This document shows positions 1 to 8,045 of a stretch of 31,077 bases of DNA, in pieces. Position 1 is the stretch's first letter, and each line of letters starts with the position of its first letter. Made by a program: the position numbers and the translations under genes. The DNA comes from DATGUA01 sp035301545 (lineage in GTDB: Bacteria; Bacillota; Clostridia; Tissierellales; Tissierellaceae), in contig DATGUA010000014.1 in NCBI GenBank assembly GCA_035301545.1, forward strand, positions 1 through 31,077. Reading direction: 5' to 3'. A model generated the notes under the pieces. It saw only the letters and a program-made list of their open reading frames with translations. It searched no databases and was not told where the DNA came from.

Positions 1-13
1 TTATTATATTCAT
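1..13 (-). CDS. Start of a gene that leaves the window (partial)
   Basis: On the minus strand an ATG at 13-11 follows an AAGGAG ribosome binding site at 28-23 with nine bases between them. It opens a reading frame (Met-Asn-Ile-Ile) that runs off the left edge. A TATAAT hexamer lies upstream on the same strand at 51-46. Only four codons are visible, so the product cannot be named. It would be transcribed divergently from the membrane protein at 151. Confidence 0.45.
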
Positions 14-150
14 ATAGAAATTCTCCTTTTAATTTTACTTGTATAATTATATATTTAATACCCACATACTAGCTGATAAAACATTGGTATATAGTAGAGA
101 AATATCTTAAAAGAAGAGCCTTCCGGTACAGTTAGGAGATCGAGCTAAAG

Positions 151-624
151 ATGAGGTTGTTTATACTAAAGTCGGTGAACTTTCTAATGATAAGGCAACA
201 AAATAAAAATAGTTTTATATTGATGATTATTACTAGTATTTTAGAATTACTAATAATAGTTGGGGCTTATATGATTAATTACTATACAAGAGTTCGTATG
301 GGCATGGCCCGTCATGTAATTTATCTTAATCGTATTTGGGAAGAGGACTTGCCTATTTTAACTATAAAGATTCTCTCTTTATTGATTATAATTGGTTTTG
401 GGATATTTACATATATCCATTATAGTAGGAAGAAAAACAATGATATTTCTAAAAAAATTGCTATAATTTTAAATTATGTTATAATTATCTGGACAGTATA
501 CTTTTTACTATTTTATAGTACTGAAAGAAATCGTGGATATTATATACTAAGTATGTGTTTTGTAGTAATAACAATTCTCCAAAATATAGTAAGTAATTGT
601 TATATTTTAATAAAATCAAATTAA
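151..624 (+). CDS. Predicted four-helix membrane protein of unknown function
   Basis: I do not recognise this 157-residue protein. It has four hydrophobic stretches, at roughly residues 20-43, 68-90, 102-122 and 130-155, separated by short basic loops, and no signal peptidase site or conserved motif that I can name. The start is uncertain. ATG 151 has AGGAG about 12 bases upstream; ATG 190 is an alternative that keeps all four helices. The first 56 bases overlap a short open frame at 111-206 in another phase that also reads like protein, so the upstream boundary may be a scar of an older gene. It stands alone, about 190 bases before the rhodanese operon. Confidence 0.55.
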   Translation: MRLFILKSVNFLMIRQQNKNSFILMIITSILELLIIVGAYMINYYTRVRMGMARHVIYLNRIWEEDLPILTIKILSLLIIIGFGIFTYIHYSRKKNNDISKKIAIILNYVIIIWTVYFLLFYSTERNRGYYILSMCFVVITILQNIVSNCYILIKSN

Positions 625-812
625 GTACCCTAAAACTAATGTGTATGATGAATATTTATATTTATTATATTAATTAGATTATCAGCTTAAAATAAATTGT
701 ATTTGAAATTTTAATAAAAGGAACAATATCGATAAATAATATCTATTTGTTTTCAGATATACCTTACTATAAAATAGGGGTGAAAAAAAGAAAAATTTAT
801 GGAGGTATTAAT

Positions 813-1307
813 ATGATAAAAAATAAATCATTAAAATTAATGTCAGTATTACTTGTATTGTCATTATTGTTAGTAGGATGTGGACAAGCTGAGGAAGCTG
901 AGGAAGCAGAGAATCAAATGGAATATATTGAAGCAGAAGATTTAAAAGAATCTATAGAATCTGGATCAGATGATTATGTTATTTTAGATGTAAGGAAAAT
1001 AGAAGACTATAATGACAGTCATATAGTAGGTTCTTATGCTGCAGATCAAGATGCTGCAAATAAAGGTGGGGATGATGAACAAGGAATAGAAAATTTAAAA
1101 GAGGCATTAACTGAAGCAACAGGAAACGAAGTAGGAAATGATGATGATAAATATGCACTAGTTTGTTATTCAGGCCAATCATATGCACAGAAAGCAACAG
1201 ATTTAATGATAGAAATGGGAATATCAAAAGATCAAATTTTCACAGTGAAAGATGGTATGGAAGCTTGGGACGATGGTGGAGAGGATTATGAAAAATATTT
1301 AGAGTAA
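813..1307 (+). CDS. Rhodanese-domain lipoprotein
   Basis: A 164-residue protein with a lipoprotein signal peptide (lipobox LLVGC, lipidated Cys23), an acidic Glu/Ala-rich linker at about 25-35, and one rhodanese domain from about 38 to the end. The Asp-Val-Arg motif (VILDVR) and the active-site loop CYSGQSYA are visible; Cys118 would carry the persulfide. Such exported rhodaneses move sulfane sulfur, or possibly selenium, at the outer face of the membrane. I chose ATG 813 over an upstream start at 747 because it follows GGAGG at 801 and places the signal peptide at the N-terminus. A TATAAA hexamer at about 771 may be the -10 of the operon promoter. A strong hairpin separates it from the TVP38 genes. 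Confidence 0.85.
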   Translation: MIKNKSLKLMSVLLVLSLLLVGCGQAEEAEEAENQMEYIEAEDLKESIESGSDDYVILDVRKIEDYNDSHIVGSYAADQDAANKGGDDEQGIENLKEALTEATGNEVGNDDDKYALVCYSGQSYAQKATDLMIEMGISKDQIFTVKDGMEAWDDGGEDYEKYLE

Positions 1308-1314
1308 TCAATAT

Positions 1315-1354
1315 AAATGGCTATTCATTTAAAATTTTAAATGAATAGCCATTT
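1315..1354. terminator. 20-bp perfect inverted repeat, intercistronic terminator or processing hairpin
   Basis: Bases 1315-1334 and 1335-1354 are exact reverse complements (arm begins AAATGGCTATTC). It lies between the rhodanese stop and the first TVP38 gene. The U tract after it is short, so it may only partly terminate and so lower expression of the downstream genes. Confidence 0.7.
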
Positions 1355-1387
1355 AATCAGAAAAATAGTTTTTAATTGAGGTGAACT

Positions 1388-2092
1388 ATGAAAAGTAAAT
1401 TAGCTAAACATAAATCAAAGGTAATTCTTATAGGTATAATTCTAATATTTGTTTTATTATATCTTTTTAATCCTAAGATAAATCAATTAGTAAAAAATAT
1501 AGTATCAATGTTTTCAACAGGAGATTTTGAGGTAGTTAGAGATTTTATAGATGAATATGGTACCTATGCAATGTTAGTATCTACAGGATTAATGGTATTT
1601 CAAGCAATAGCAGCCCCATTACCAGCATTTTTAATTACATTTGCCAATGCAAATTTATTTGGTTGGTGGCAGGGAGCTATATTATCGTGGTCAGGTGCAA
1701 TGTTAGGGGCAGCAGTATGTTTTTATATATCTCGTATATTAGGTAGAGATGTGGTAGAGAAGTTAACAAGTAAAGTAGGATTAGAAAGTGTTGATAAATT
1801 TTTTAAGAGATATGGTAGACAATCTATATTAATAGCAAGATTACTTCCATTTATGTCATTTGATTTAGTTAGTTATGCAGCAGGACTTACTTCTATGGCA
1901 TTTATACCATTTTTTGTAGCTACAGGTGTTGGACAACTACCAGCAACTATTGTTTATTCCTATGTAGGTGGTATGTTGACAGGAGGAGCACAATTATTAG
2001 TAACTGGTCTTTTAATTTTATTTGCATTGTCAATATTGATTGTACTATTAAGACAAATATATATGAATAGACAGTCTAAAAAGATAGGATAA
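1388..2092 (+). CDS. TVP38/TMEM64 (VTT-domain) family membrane protein, copy 1
   Basis: A 234-residue integral membrane protein. An N-terminal helix (about 12-28) precedes the VTT/SNARE-associated domain, with the family features AAPLPAF near residue 76, a glycine-rich re-entrant stretch with FGWWQG, and RLLPFMSFDLVSYAAGL near 156. A final helix (about 202-222) has a basic tail. VTT proteins are linked to lipid scrambling or small-molecule transport; the substrate here is unknown. The start ATG follows GAGGTGAACT closely. The stop is 7 bases before the second TVP38 gene. VTT proteins are often found next to the DUF2064 and GT2 genes that follow here, so a role in moving the product or its lipid carrier is plausible. 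Confidence 0.85.
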   Translation: MKSKLAKHKSKVILIGIILIFVLLYLFNPKINQLVKNIVSMFSTGDFEVVRDFIDEYGTYAMLVSTGLMVFQAIAAPLPAFLITFANANLFGWWQGAILSWSGAMLGAAVCFYISRILGRDVVEKLTSKVGLESVDKFFKRYGRQSILIARLLPFMSFDLVSYAAGLTSMAFIPFFVATGVGQLPATIVYSYVGGMLTGGAQLLVTGLLILFALSILIVLLRQIYMNRQSKKIG

Positions 2093-2099
2093 GAAAACT

Positions 2100-2780
2100 A
2101 TGAAGAAGTATGGGAAAATTCTTATTTTTATACTAATTTTAACTGTAGGTATATTTTTAAATAGGAGATTTCAATTAGGATCCTATTTAGCAAATGTTGA
2201 TAATTTTGAAAGAATTTCTAAATTTGTAGATAAAAATCATATATTATCAATGTCTTTATATTTAATATTTACTATACTAGGTTCTTCAATTTTAGCATTG
2301 CCAGGAGTTACCTTTGCTATAGTAGGTAGTGGATTATTTGGTCCCTGGTTAGGAAGTTTCTATTGTTTAATAGGTACGACTATAGGGGCCTTATTTTCAT
2401 TTCTGTTAAGTAGATATTTTTTGAGAGATTATATAAAAGAACTAGTAAAGAAAAACAAAAAATTATATGATATAATCTTTAAGATGGATTCAGATAGGGA
2501 AATATTAATTCTTATGATAACTAGATTATTACCTATATTTCCATTTAATCTTCAAAACTTTGCTTATGGTATAACTGATATTTCCACAGTAAAATATACA
2601 TTAGGAAGTTTTGTTTTCATGATTCCAGGTATAATTATATTCAGTATAGGTACAAATGGCCTTATAAATAGAAACAATAGAATTAATATGTTAATAATAG
2701 GTTTGTTAATTCTGTTTTTTATAATAATCATAGGAATATTCTTATACAAAAAATATAGAAAATTAATAACAGAGGGATAA
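2100..2780 (+). CDS. TVP38/TMEM64 (VTT-domain) family membrane protein, copy 2
   Basis: A 226-residue second VTT-domain protein with the same architecture as its neighbour: N-terminal helix (about 7-22), the ALPGVTFAIVGSGLFGPWLG segment, RLLPIFPFNLQNFAYGIT near residue 142, and a C-terminal helix (about 198-217) followed by a basic tail. The two copies are clearly diverged, so they are not a recent duplication and may work as a pair. The ribosome binding site is weak, suggesting translational coupling to copy 1. It ends one base before the DUF2064 start. Confidence 0.85.
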   Translation: MKKYGKILIFILILTVGIFLNRRFQLGSYLANVDNFERISKFVDKNHILSMSLYLIFTILGSSILALPGVTFAIVGSGLFGPWLGSFYCLIGTTIGALFSFLLSRYFLRDYIKELVKKNKKLYDIIFKMDSDREILILMITRLLPIFPFNLQNFAYGITDISTVKYTLGSFVFMIPGIIIFSIGTNGLINRNNRINMLIIGLLILFFIIIIGIFLYKKYRKLITEG

Positions 2781-2781
2781 G

Positions 2782-3462
2782 ATGACAGATAAAGTAATTA
2801 TTTTCTTTACAAGAATACCTACATTAGGTCAAACTAAAACAAGATTAGAACCTTTTTTAAGAAAGGAAGAATGTGTAAAGCTTCAAATGGTATTTATAAA
2901 GGATATTTATAATGCTATAAAAAATATGGGAGTAGATATAATTGTAAATTATTCAGACCATGGAGATTTAGAATTATTGAAAGATATTATGAATGACGAT
3001 ATATGTTTTTTAAAACAAGAAGGTAAAGATCTGGGAGAAAAAATGTATAATGCTATATCTTTTGCTTTGAAAAAATATGATGAAGTTGTGCTTATAGGAA
3101 GTGATCTTCCATTAATTGGGGAAAAAGATATAAATTTAGCATTTGAAATATTAAGAAATAAAGATATTGCTATTTCTCCTACTTATGATGGAGGATATTA
3201 TTTAATTGGAATGAAAGAAAAGAATAAGGAAATATTTAATATTAAATATAGTACAAGCTTGGTTTTTGATGAAACCATAGATAAAATAAAAGAATTAGGA
3301 AAATCTTTTGGAATAGGTAATATCCAATTAGATATAGATGATAAAAAAGATTTTTTAAATCTATATAAATTACTAGAGGAAGATAGAGATATTCCCTGTG
3401 ATAATACAAGGAATCTAGTTGATGAAATAATGAAAAAGTGGGAGGAAAATGAATATAATTAA
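2782..3462 (+). CDS. DUF2064 / TIGR04282-type GT-A glycosyltransferase-like protein
   Basis: A 226-residue cytoplasmic protein matching the DUF2064 (COG3222) GT-A fold family. The N-terminal nucleotide-binding signature FTRIPTLGQTKTRLEP (about 9-24), the metal-site stretch VVLIGSDLPLIG (about 102-113) and the YDGGYYLIGM motif (about 135-144) are all present. One subgroup is labelled arsenosugar-biosynthesis glycosyltransferase in databases because of its co-occurrence with ArsS; the biochemical reaction is not established. It sits inside a tight operon, one base after the TVP38 gene, and overlaps the following kinase by 14 bases. Confidence 0.85.
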   Translation: MTDKVIIFFTRIPTLGQTKTRLEPFLRKEECVKLQMVFIKDIYNAIKNMGVDIIVNYSDHGDLELLKDIMNDDICFLKQEGKDLGEKMYNAISFALKKYDEVVLIGSDLPLIGEKDINLAFEILRNKDIAISPTYDGGYYLIGMKEKNKEIFNIKYSTSLVFDETIDKIKELGKSFGIGNIQLDIDDKKDFLNLYKLLEEDRDIPCDNTRNLVDEIMKKWEENEYN

Positions 3463-4447
3463 CTTAGATAATATAAAGAAAGATAGAAGATTTATAAAAG
3501 AGCTTGGTATAGATAGTAGTGAAGAATTTATTTTATTAGGCCAAGGAGAATATAATATAAATTATATTTTTAATTCAAAAACTTATAATAAAAAACTAGT
3601 ATTAAGGATAGCAACAGACAGCCAGATGAATCTAGAAAATCAAATTAGATATGAATATAAAGCACTAAAGTTGTTAAATAAAACTAATAGGGTCCCTAAG
3701 CCTATTTATTGTGATGATAGTAAGGAATTAATTCCTTATGGTTTTTTAGTTATGGAATATCTTCCAGGTAATCATTTAAATTATAAAAAAGACTTAAAAA
3801 TTGCAGCAGGGATTTTAGCAGATATTCATAACGAATCTGTTTTAGAAAATAATCATTTAATTAGACCTAAAGATCCTATAGAGGAGATTTATAGAGAGTG
3901 TACTAATATGTTTGAAATATATAAATTGTCAAAATATAGGGATGATAGGATTAAGGAAAAGATAGAATTTTTACTGGAAAAAGGTAAAAATATTAAAACT
4001 ATAGATTTAGGAAATAGAACCATAATTAATACAGAATTAAATTCAGGGAATTTCCTGATAAATAGGAAAGAAGATAAAAATTACTTAGTAGATTGGGAGA
4101 AGCCTTTATATGGTTATCCAGCTCAGGATATAGGACATTTTTTAGCTCCAACTACAACATTTTGGAAAACAGATATTATCCTATCTAAGGAAGAAATCAA
4201 GGAATTTATGAAAGAATATTGTAGGAGGTCTAATCAATATAAAGATGAGGTAGAGCTATGGAATTCTGTAAAAAACTATTTGTCTATGAACTGTTTGAGA
4301 GGAATAACTTGGTGTGCTATGGCTTATGTGGAGTATCAAGATCCAGAAAAACTCATATCAAACGATTATACCTATGAGAAAATTAAATCCTATTTATCTA
4401 TGGAGTTTTTAAATAAAATAGAGGATGAGTATTTAAATGAATACTAG
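3449..4447 (+). CDS. Aminoglycoside-phosphotransferase-fold (APH/choline kinase-like) kinase
   Basis: A 332-residue protein of the APH fold. A glycine-rich loop (GQGEYNINY, about 31-39), the ATP-contact hinge LVMEYLPGN (about 107-115), and the metal-binding IVDW-type motif (YLVDWEKPLYG) are visible. The usual HxDxxxxN catalytic loop is altered: the sequence reads INTELNSGNFL, with Glu in the normal Asp position and the following Asn kept. That substitution makes the catalytic status uncertain. The family phosphorylates small molecules such as sugars or choline-type alcohols. The start follows GGAGG and overlaps DUF2064; the end overlaps the GT2 gene by 11 bases, so it is translationally coupled on both sides. 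Confidence 0.75.
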   Translation: MNIINLDNIKKDRRFIKELGIDSSEEFILLGQGEYNINYIFNSKTYNKKLVLRIATDSQMNLENQIRYEYKALKLLNKTNRVPKPIYCDDSKELIPYGFLVMEYLPGNHLNYKKDLKIAAGILADIHNESVLENNHLIRPKDPIEEIYRECTNMFEIYKLSKYRDDRIKEKIEFLLEKGKNIKTIDLGNRTIINTELNSGNFLINRKEDKNYLVDWEKPLYGYPAQDIGHFLAPTTTFWKTDIILSKEEIKEFMKEYCRRSNQYKDEVELWNSVKNYLSMNCLRGITWCAMAYVEYQDPEKLISNDYTYEKIKSYLSMEFLNKIEDEYLNEY

Positions 4448-5126
4448 ATCAAGAAATAAAGTTTCTATGATTATCCCAATATATAATGAGGCAACTGTAA
4501 TTAATAAATTATTAATTAATCTTGATCAATTTAAGGATTATTGTGAAATTATATTTGTAGATGGTGGAAGTAGTGATGGAACTGATAGGATAATTAAAAA
4601 GAAATATGATCTTGTATATTCGCCTAAAAAGGGACGGGCTAATCAGATGAATTATGGGGCCAAATTATCAAAGGGGAATATATTATTATTCATACATGGA
4701 GATAGTATTTTACCTAGAGACGCATTAACAGAAGTTCATAGAATAATAGATAAAGGATATAAGGTAGGTGCATTTAAACTAAAATTTGATAGTAATAATG
4801 TGCTAATGAAGATATGTGGATTTATGTCTAATTTAAGAATTCTATTAAGAAATATAGCTTTTGGAGATCAAGGTATATTTATAAGAAAAGATTATTTTGA
4901 AAAAATAGGAGGATTTTTAGATATACCTATTATGGAGGATTATCAGCTATCTATGGATATAAAAACTGATGGTGAAAAAATAGCTCTGACAAAAACAAAA
5001 ATAACTACATCAGAAAGACGTTTTTTAGATAATGGTAGGTTAAGGACTATGGCAAGAATGCAAAAACTACAATATATGTATAGAAAGGGTGAAGATATAG
5101 AGAAAATTGCAAATTTGTACAGATAG
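4437..5126 (+). CDS. Family 2 glycosyltransferase, TIGR04283-like
   Basis: A 229-residue GT2 enzyme with the fold motifs in order: VSMIIPIYNEA (about 9-19), the first Asp in FVDGGSSDGT (about 40-49), GRANQMNYGA (about 66-75, a hallmark of this subgroup), the DxD-like LFIHGDS (about 84-90), and the acceptor-side FGDQGIFIRKDYFEKIGGF followed by MEDYQLS (Glu-Asp, about 163). It would transfer a sugar from a nucleotide or lipid donor; the acceptor is unknown. It pairs with the DUF2064 protein two genes upstream, the pairing seen in clusters named for arsenosugar biosynthesis. The stop lies 13 bases before the Fe-S protein start. Confidence 0.85.
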   Translation: MNTRSRNKVSMIIPIYNEATVINKLLINLDQFKDYCEIIFVDGGSSDGTDRIIKKKYDLVYSPKKGRANQMNYGAKLSKGNILLFIHGDSILPRDALTEVHRIIDKGYKVGAFKLKFDSNNVLMKICGFMSNLRILLRNIAFGDQGIFIRKDYFEKIGGFLDIPIMEDYQLSMDIKTDGEKIALTKTKITTSERRFLDNGRLRTMARMQKLQYMYRKGEDIEKIANLYR

Positions 5127-5139
5127 GATGGTGAACAAT

Positions 5140-6120
5140 ATGACTGTAGACTATGAAAGATGTATCGATTGTGGTATATGCACAGAAAATTGTGTGTTTT
5201 TAGATAAATATAAATTAAATTTAAAAGAATATGCTGCTAGACCAGAATTAGCATATAATTGTTACTTATGTGGAGAATGTAAAAGAGTATGTCCAGTTGA
5301 TATAGATGGTAGACAAATATCTTTAGATTTAAGAGAAGAAAGATTAAAAGAAGGCTATAATTTATATTTAAACGGTTACGGTTTATTGTTATTAGAAAAA
5401 AGAAATTATATTTTTAAAAATTATAGGGATGTACATAGTAAGGTAGCTTTTTTTCCAGGATGTAATTTCCCGGCATATTATCCTGAAACAACTAGGTTGG
5501 TTTCAAAAAGATTAGAAGAGAATTTTAATATTTCTACAATTTTTGATTGTTGTGGAAAGCCTATAGCTGATTTAAATATGGAAAAGGAAATAAAAAAAAT
5601 TGGGAATAGGTTAGATAGTAAGTTTAAGAAATTAGGAATAGAAGAATTGATAGTATTATGTCCAAATTGCTATTATTATTTTAAAAGGAATTCAAATATT
5701 AAGGTGTCTATGATATATGAATATGATGATATAATGGAAGAATTAATAAATGAAGATAATTCGAAAAAAATAGAAGGTTCTTTATTTTTACCATGTCCGG
5801 ATAAAGATAGTAGGGCTATATATAAAATGATAGAAAAATATATAGATAGTAGTAAACTTAAGGAAATAGAGAGTATTCAATGTTGTGGTGCAGGTGGATG
5901 TGCGTCTATAAAGGAAAAAGAGTTAACTAAGGATTTACAAAATAATTTTAATAATTATAATGAAAAAATATATCTCTATTGTGCTACCTGCTCAGGTATG
6001 ATAACAAAATCAAATAAGAATGTTGAGCATATATTATGTACATTGCTCAATACCAATGAGGAGGTATCTCCAGGAATAAGTTCATTAAAAAATAGAATAA
6101 TGTTTTCTATTAAAAAATAG
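5140..6120 (+). CDS. (Fe-S)-binding protein with two 4Fe-4S clusters and two CCG domains (HdrD/GlpC-like)
   Basis: A 326-residue soluble redox protein. Two CxxCxxCxxxC motifs (Cys8/11/14/18 and Cys41/44/47/51) bind two [4Fe-4S] clusters. Two CCG cysteine-rich domains follow: PGC near 107 with DCCGKP and LCPNC, then PCP with QCCGAGGCAS and YCATC. The architecture is that of HdrD/GlpC-type electron-transfer subunits that reduce or break a heterodisulfide or feed a dehydrogenase. No flavin subunit is adjacent. I chose ATG 5140, which follows GGTGAAC and begins just before the first cluster; an in-frame ATG at 5128 lacks a binding site and would leave the rest unchanged. Its place among glycosyltransferases suggests a redox step in the same pathway. 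Confidence 0.85.
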   Translation: MTVDYERCIDCGICTENCVFLDKYKLNLKEYAARPELAYNCYLCGECKRVCPVDIDGRQISLDLREERLKEGYNLYLNGYGLLLLEKRNYIFKNYRDVHSKVAFFPGCNFPAYYPETTRLVSKRLEENFNISTIFDCCGKPIADLNMEKEIKKIGNRLDSKFKKLGIEELIVLCPNCYYYFKRNSNIKVSMIYEYDDIMEELINEDNSKKIEGSLFLPCPDKDSRAIYKMIEKYIDSSKLKEIESIQCCGAGGCASIKEKELTKDLQNNFNNYNEKIYLYCATCSGMITKSNKNVEHILCTLLNTNEEVSPGISSLKNRIMFSIKK

Positions 6121-6131
6121 GAGATGATATT

Positions 6132-6995
6132 ATGGTTAAAAAAATAATAATAGATTGTGATAATACTTTTTCAGTAGATGGTTGTGACTTAGACGATGGT
6201 CTAGCTATTATATATACACTAGCCCAAAAAGATGTAAAGGTTCTTGGAATAAATACAACATTTGGGAATAATAAATTAGATATTGTTTATCCTAATACAA
6301 TTAACTTTATGAGAAATATAGGATGCCCTGAGATTCCTGTATATAGGGGATCAGAAACTACATATAAAGATAATGAAGCAGCTAGATTTTTAGTAGATAT
6401 GGCTAATAAGTATGCTGGAGATTTATCTATTTTAGCAACAGGTTCTGTAACTAATTTATATCATGCATGGCAGATAGATAATAGCTTTTATAAGAAAATA
6501 GATAGAATTTCATTAATGGGTGGAATAACAGAGCCACTAATTATAAATGGAAAGCTATTAAATGAATTAAATTTTTCCTGTAATTGGGAGGCTACATTAA
6601 ACACATTAAAATATGGGAAGGATATAATTATAGCCACAGGTAATACTTGTCTAGATGGATTTTTTACAAAAGAAAGATTTGAAAGACTAAGAGAAGGAAA
6701 TGATTTTGAGAAATGGCTTTATCATGAAGGTCTATACTGGTTTGATAGAGAAAAAGATGTATTTGGTAACAATGGTATATATATATGGGATATATTATCA
6801 GCAGTAGCACTTTTAAATCCGCATTTAATTAAGGAAGAAAGTATAAAGATTTCTCCGGATCAAGAAAGTATGAAGGAAGGTTTATTAATAGGAAAAGGTT
6901 GGACAAGGGAAATTACTATTCCGAAGATAATAGATATAGATACTTACATAGAACATGTATATGAACAGTATAAAATATTTGGTGAATCAAACTAA
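6132..6995 (+). CDS. Nucleoside hydrolase family protein (variant active site)
   Basis: A 287-residue protein of the inosine-uridine-preferring nucleoside hydrolase family. The N-terminal Asp cluster is present but stretched: IIIDCDNTFSVDGCDLDDG (about 5-23) has about ten residues inserted into the usual DTDPGxDDA motif. Other family landmarks are TTFGN (about 42), the oxyanion-side LATGSVTNL (about 100), ISLMGG (about 127), an Asn-rich FSCNWEA, and WDILSAVALL near the C-terminus in place of the usual HDP-type motif. The family hydrolyses N-ribosidic bonds using a Ca ion. In an arsenosugar-type pathway it could remove adenine from a 5'-deoxyadenosyl product, which is inference. It is the last gene of the operon and ends inside a strong terminator. 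Confidence 0.75.
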   Translation: MVKKIIIDCDNTFSVDGCDLDDGLAIIYTLAQKDVKVLGINTTFGNNKLDIVYPNTINFMRNIGCPEIPVYRGSETTYKDNEAARFLVDMANKYAGDLSILATGSVTNLYHAWQIDNSFYKKIDRISLMGGITEPLIINGKLLNELNFSCNWEATLNTLKYGKDIIIATGNTCLDGFFTKERFERLREGNDFEKWLYHEGLYWFDREKDVFGNNGIYIWDILSAVALLNPHLIKEESIKISPDQESMKEGLLIGKGWTREITIPKIIDIDTYIEHVYEQYKIFGESN

Positions 6996-7046
6996 TTTTT
7001 AAATACCTGTGAAATAATATTATTTCACAGGTATAAAAATTAGTTT
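6989..7046. terminator. Bidirectional terminator between convergent operons
   Basis: A 28-bp stem: outer arms AAACTAATTTTT (6989-7000) and its exact complement (7035-7046), then a perfect 16-bp inner palindrome (7003-7018 with 7019-7034) and a two-base bulge at 7001-7002. It contains the stop codons of both the nucleoside hydrolase (plus) and the ABC ATPase (minus), so it can serve both operons. Confidence 0.85.
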
Positions 7047-8045
7047 GTTTTTATCTAATCTTATATTTACTTTATCTCCAGGAATAATATCTATATGATC
7101 TAACAGTATGCTTTCTAATTGGAAGTCTGTATTAATCTTATTTAGCTTAATTAAATAGTTGTTACCTTGATATATCTTGTCTTCTACTGTAAACTCACCA
7201 TTATCAGATTTATTAATTATAACTGCAGAAGGTCTTATGAGACATTTATATTTTCCATCATTCTTATCTACATTAATATTTAGATCTAATAACTTATTAC
7301 TAAAACTTTTATTATAAATATCTCCATAAATATATGCCCCTTCTGAAAAATAATCTGCAACTATGCTATTAACTGGATTCTGAAATATATTTTCAGGTGT
7401 ATCATATTGTTCTATTCTACCATCATACATAAAAGCTATTCTATCAGACATAGTTAATGCTTCTTCTTGATCATGTGTAACTAAAATAGTTGTTATACTA
7501 AATTCTTTTTGTAATTCTAAAACTAATTCCCTCATATCCTTTCTTAAATTAACATCAAGACTAGAAAAGGGCTCATCTAAAAGTAGAACAACTGGTTCAG
7601 CAGCAAGGGCACGGGCTAGAGCTACTCTTTGCATTTGTCCACCGGACATATGGTCAACGGGTCTATCCTCATATCCCTTTAATTGAACCTTTTTTAATAA
7701 TTCTGTAGCCTTAGATCTAGCTTCTTTTTTTTCAATACCGATCATTTTCATGGGAAAGCATATATTTTCTGCTACTGTCATATGGGGAAATAGTCTAAAG
7801 TCTTGGAATAAGATAATAGTTTTTCTTTTATAGGCTGGTATCTTATCGGCTATATTTCCACCAAGTATAATAGAGCCTTCACTTTGTTGGATTATACCTG
7901 CTATAGTACTTAACATTGTACTTTTACCACACCCTGAAGGACCTAGTAGGGAAATTATCTCCCCATCTTTAACTTCTAGATTTATAGATTTTAGTATTTT
8001 TTTATTAGATAATTCTACAGATATATTTTCTAATTTTAATTCCAA
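7020..8045 (-). CDS. ABC transporter ATP-binding protein (PotA/YnjD type)
   Basis: A 341-residue importer ATPase with all motifs intact: Walker A GPSGCGKS (35-42), Q-loop Gln81, signature MSGGQMQRVALARA (from 133), Walker B LLLDE (Glu158) and H-loop His191. A C-terminal TOBE-like regulatory domain of about 100 residues follows. Translation starts at a TTG that directly abuts the stop codon of the upstream permease, with AGGAGGG six bases before it. It energises the two permeases transcribed upstream on the same strand. The adjacent binding protein places the system in the YnjBCD family; the substrate is not proven. Confidence 0.9.
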   Translation of the reverse strand: MELKLENISVELSNKKILKSINLEVKDGEIISLLGPSGCGKSTMLSTIAGIIQQSEGSIILGGNIADKIPAYKRKTIILFQDFRLFPHMTVAENICFPMKMIGIEKKEARSKATELLKKVQLKGYEDRPVDHMSGGQMQRVALARALAAEPVVLLLDEPFSSLDVNLRKDMRELVLELQKEFSITTILVTHDQEEALTMSDRIAFMYDGRIEQYDTPENIFQNPVNSIVADYFSEGAYIYGDIYNKSFSNKLLDLNINVDKNDGKYKCLIRPSAVIINKSDNGEFTVEDKIYQGNNYLIKLNKINTDFQLESILLDHIDIIPGDKVNIRLDKNKLIFIPVK

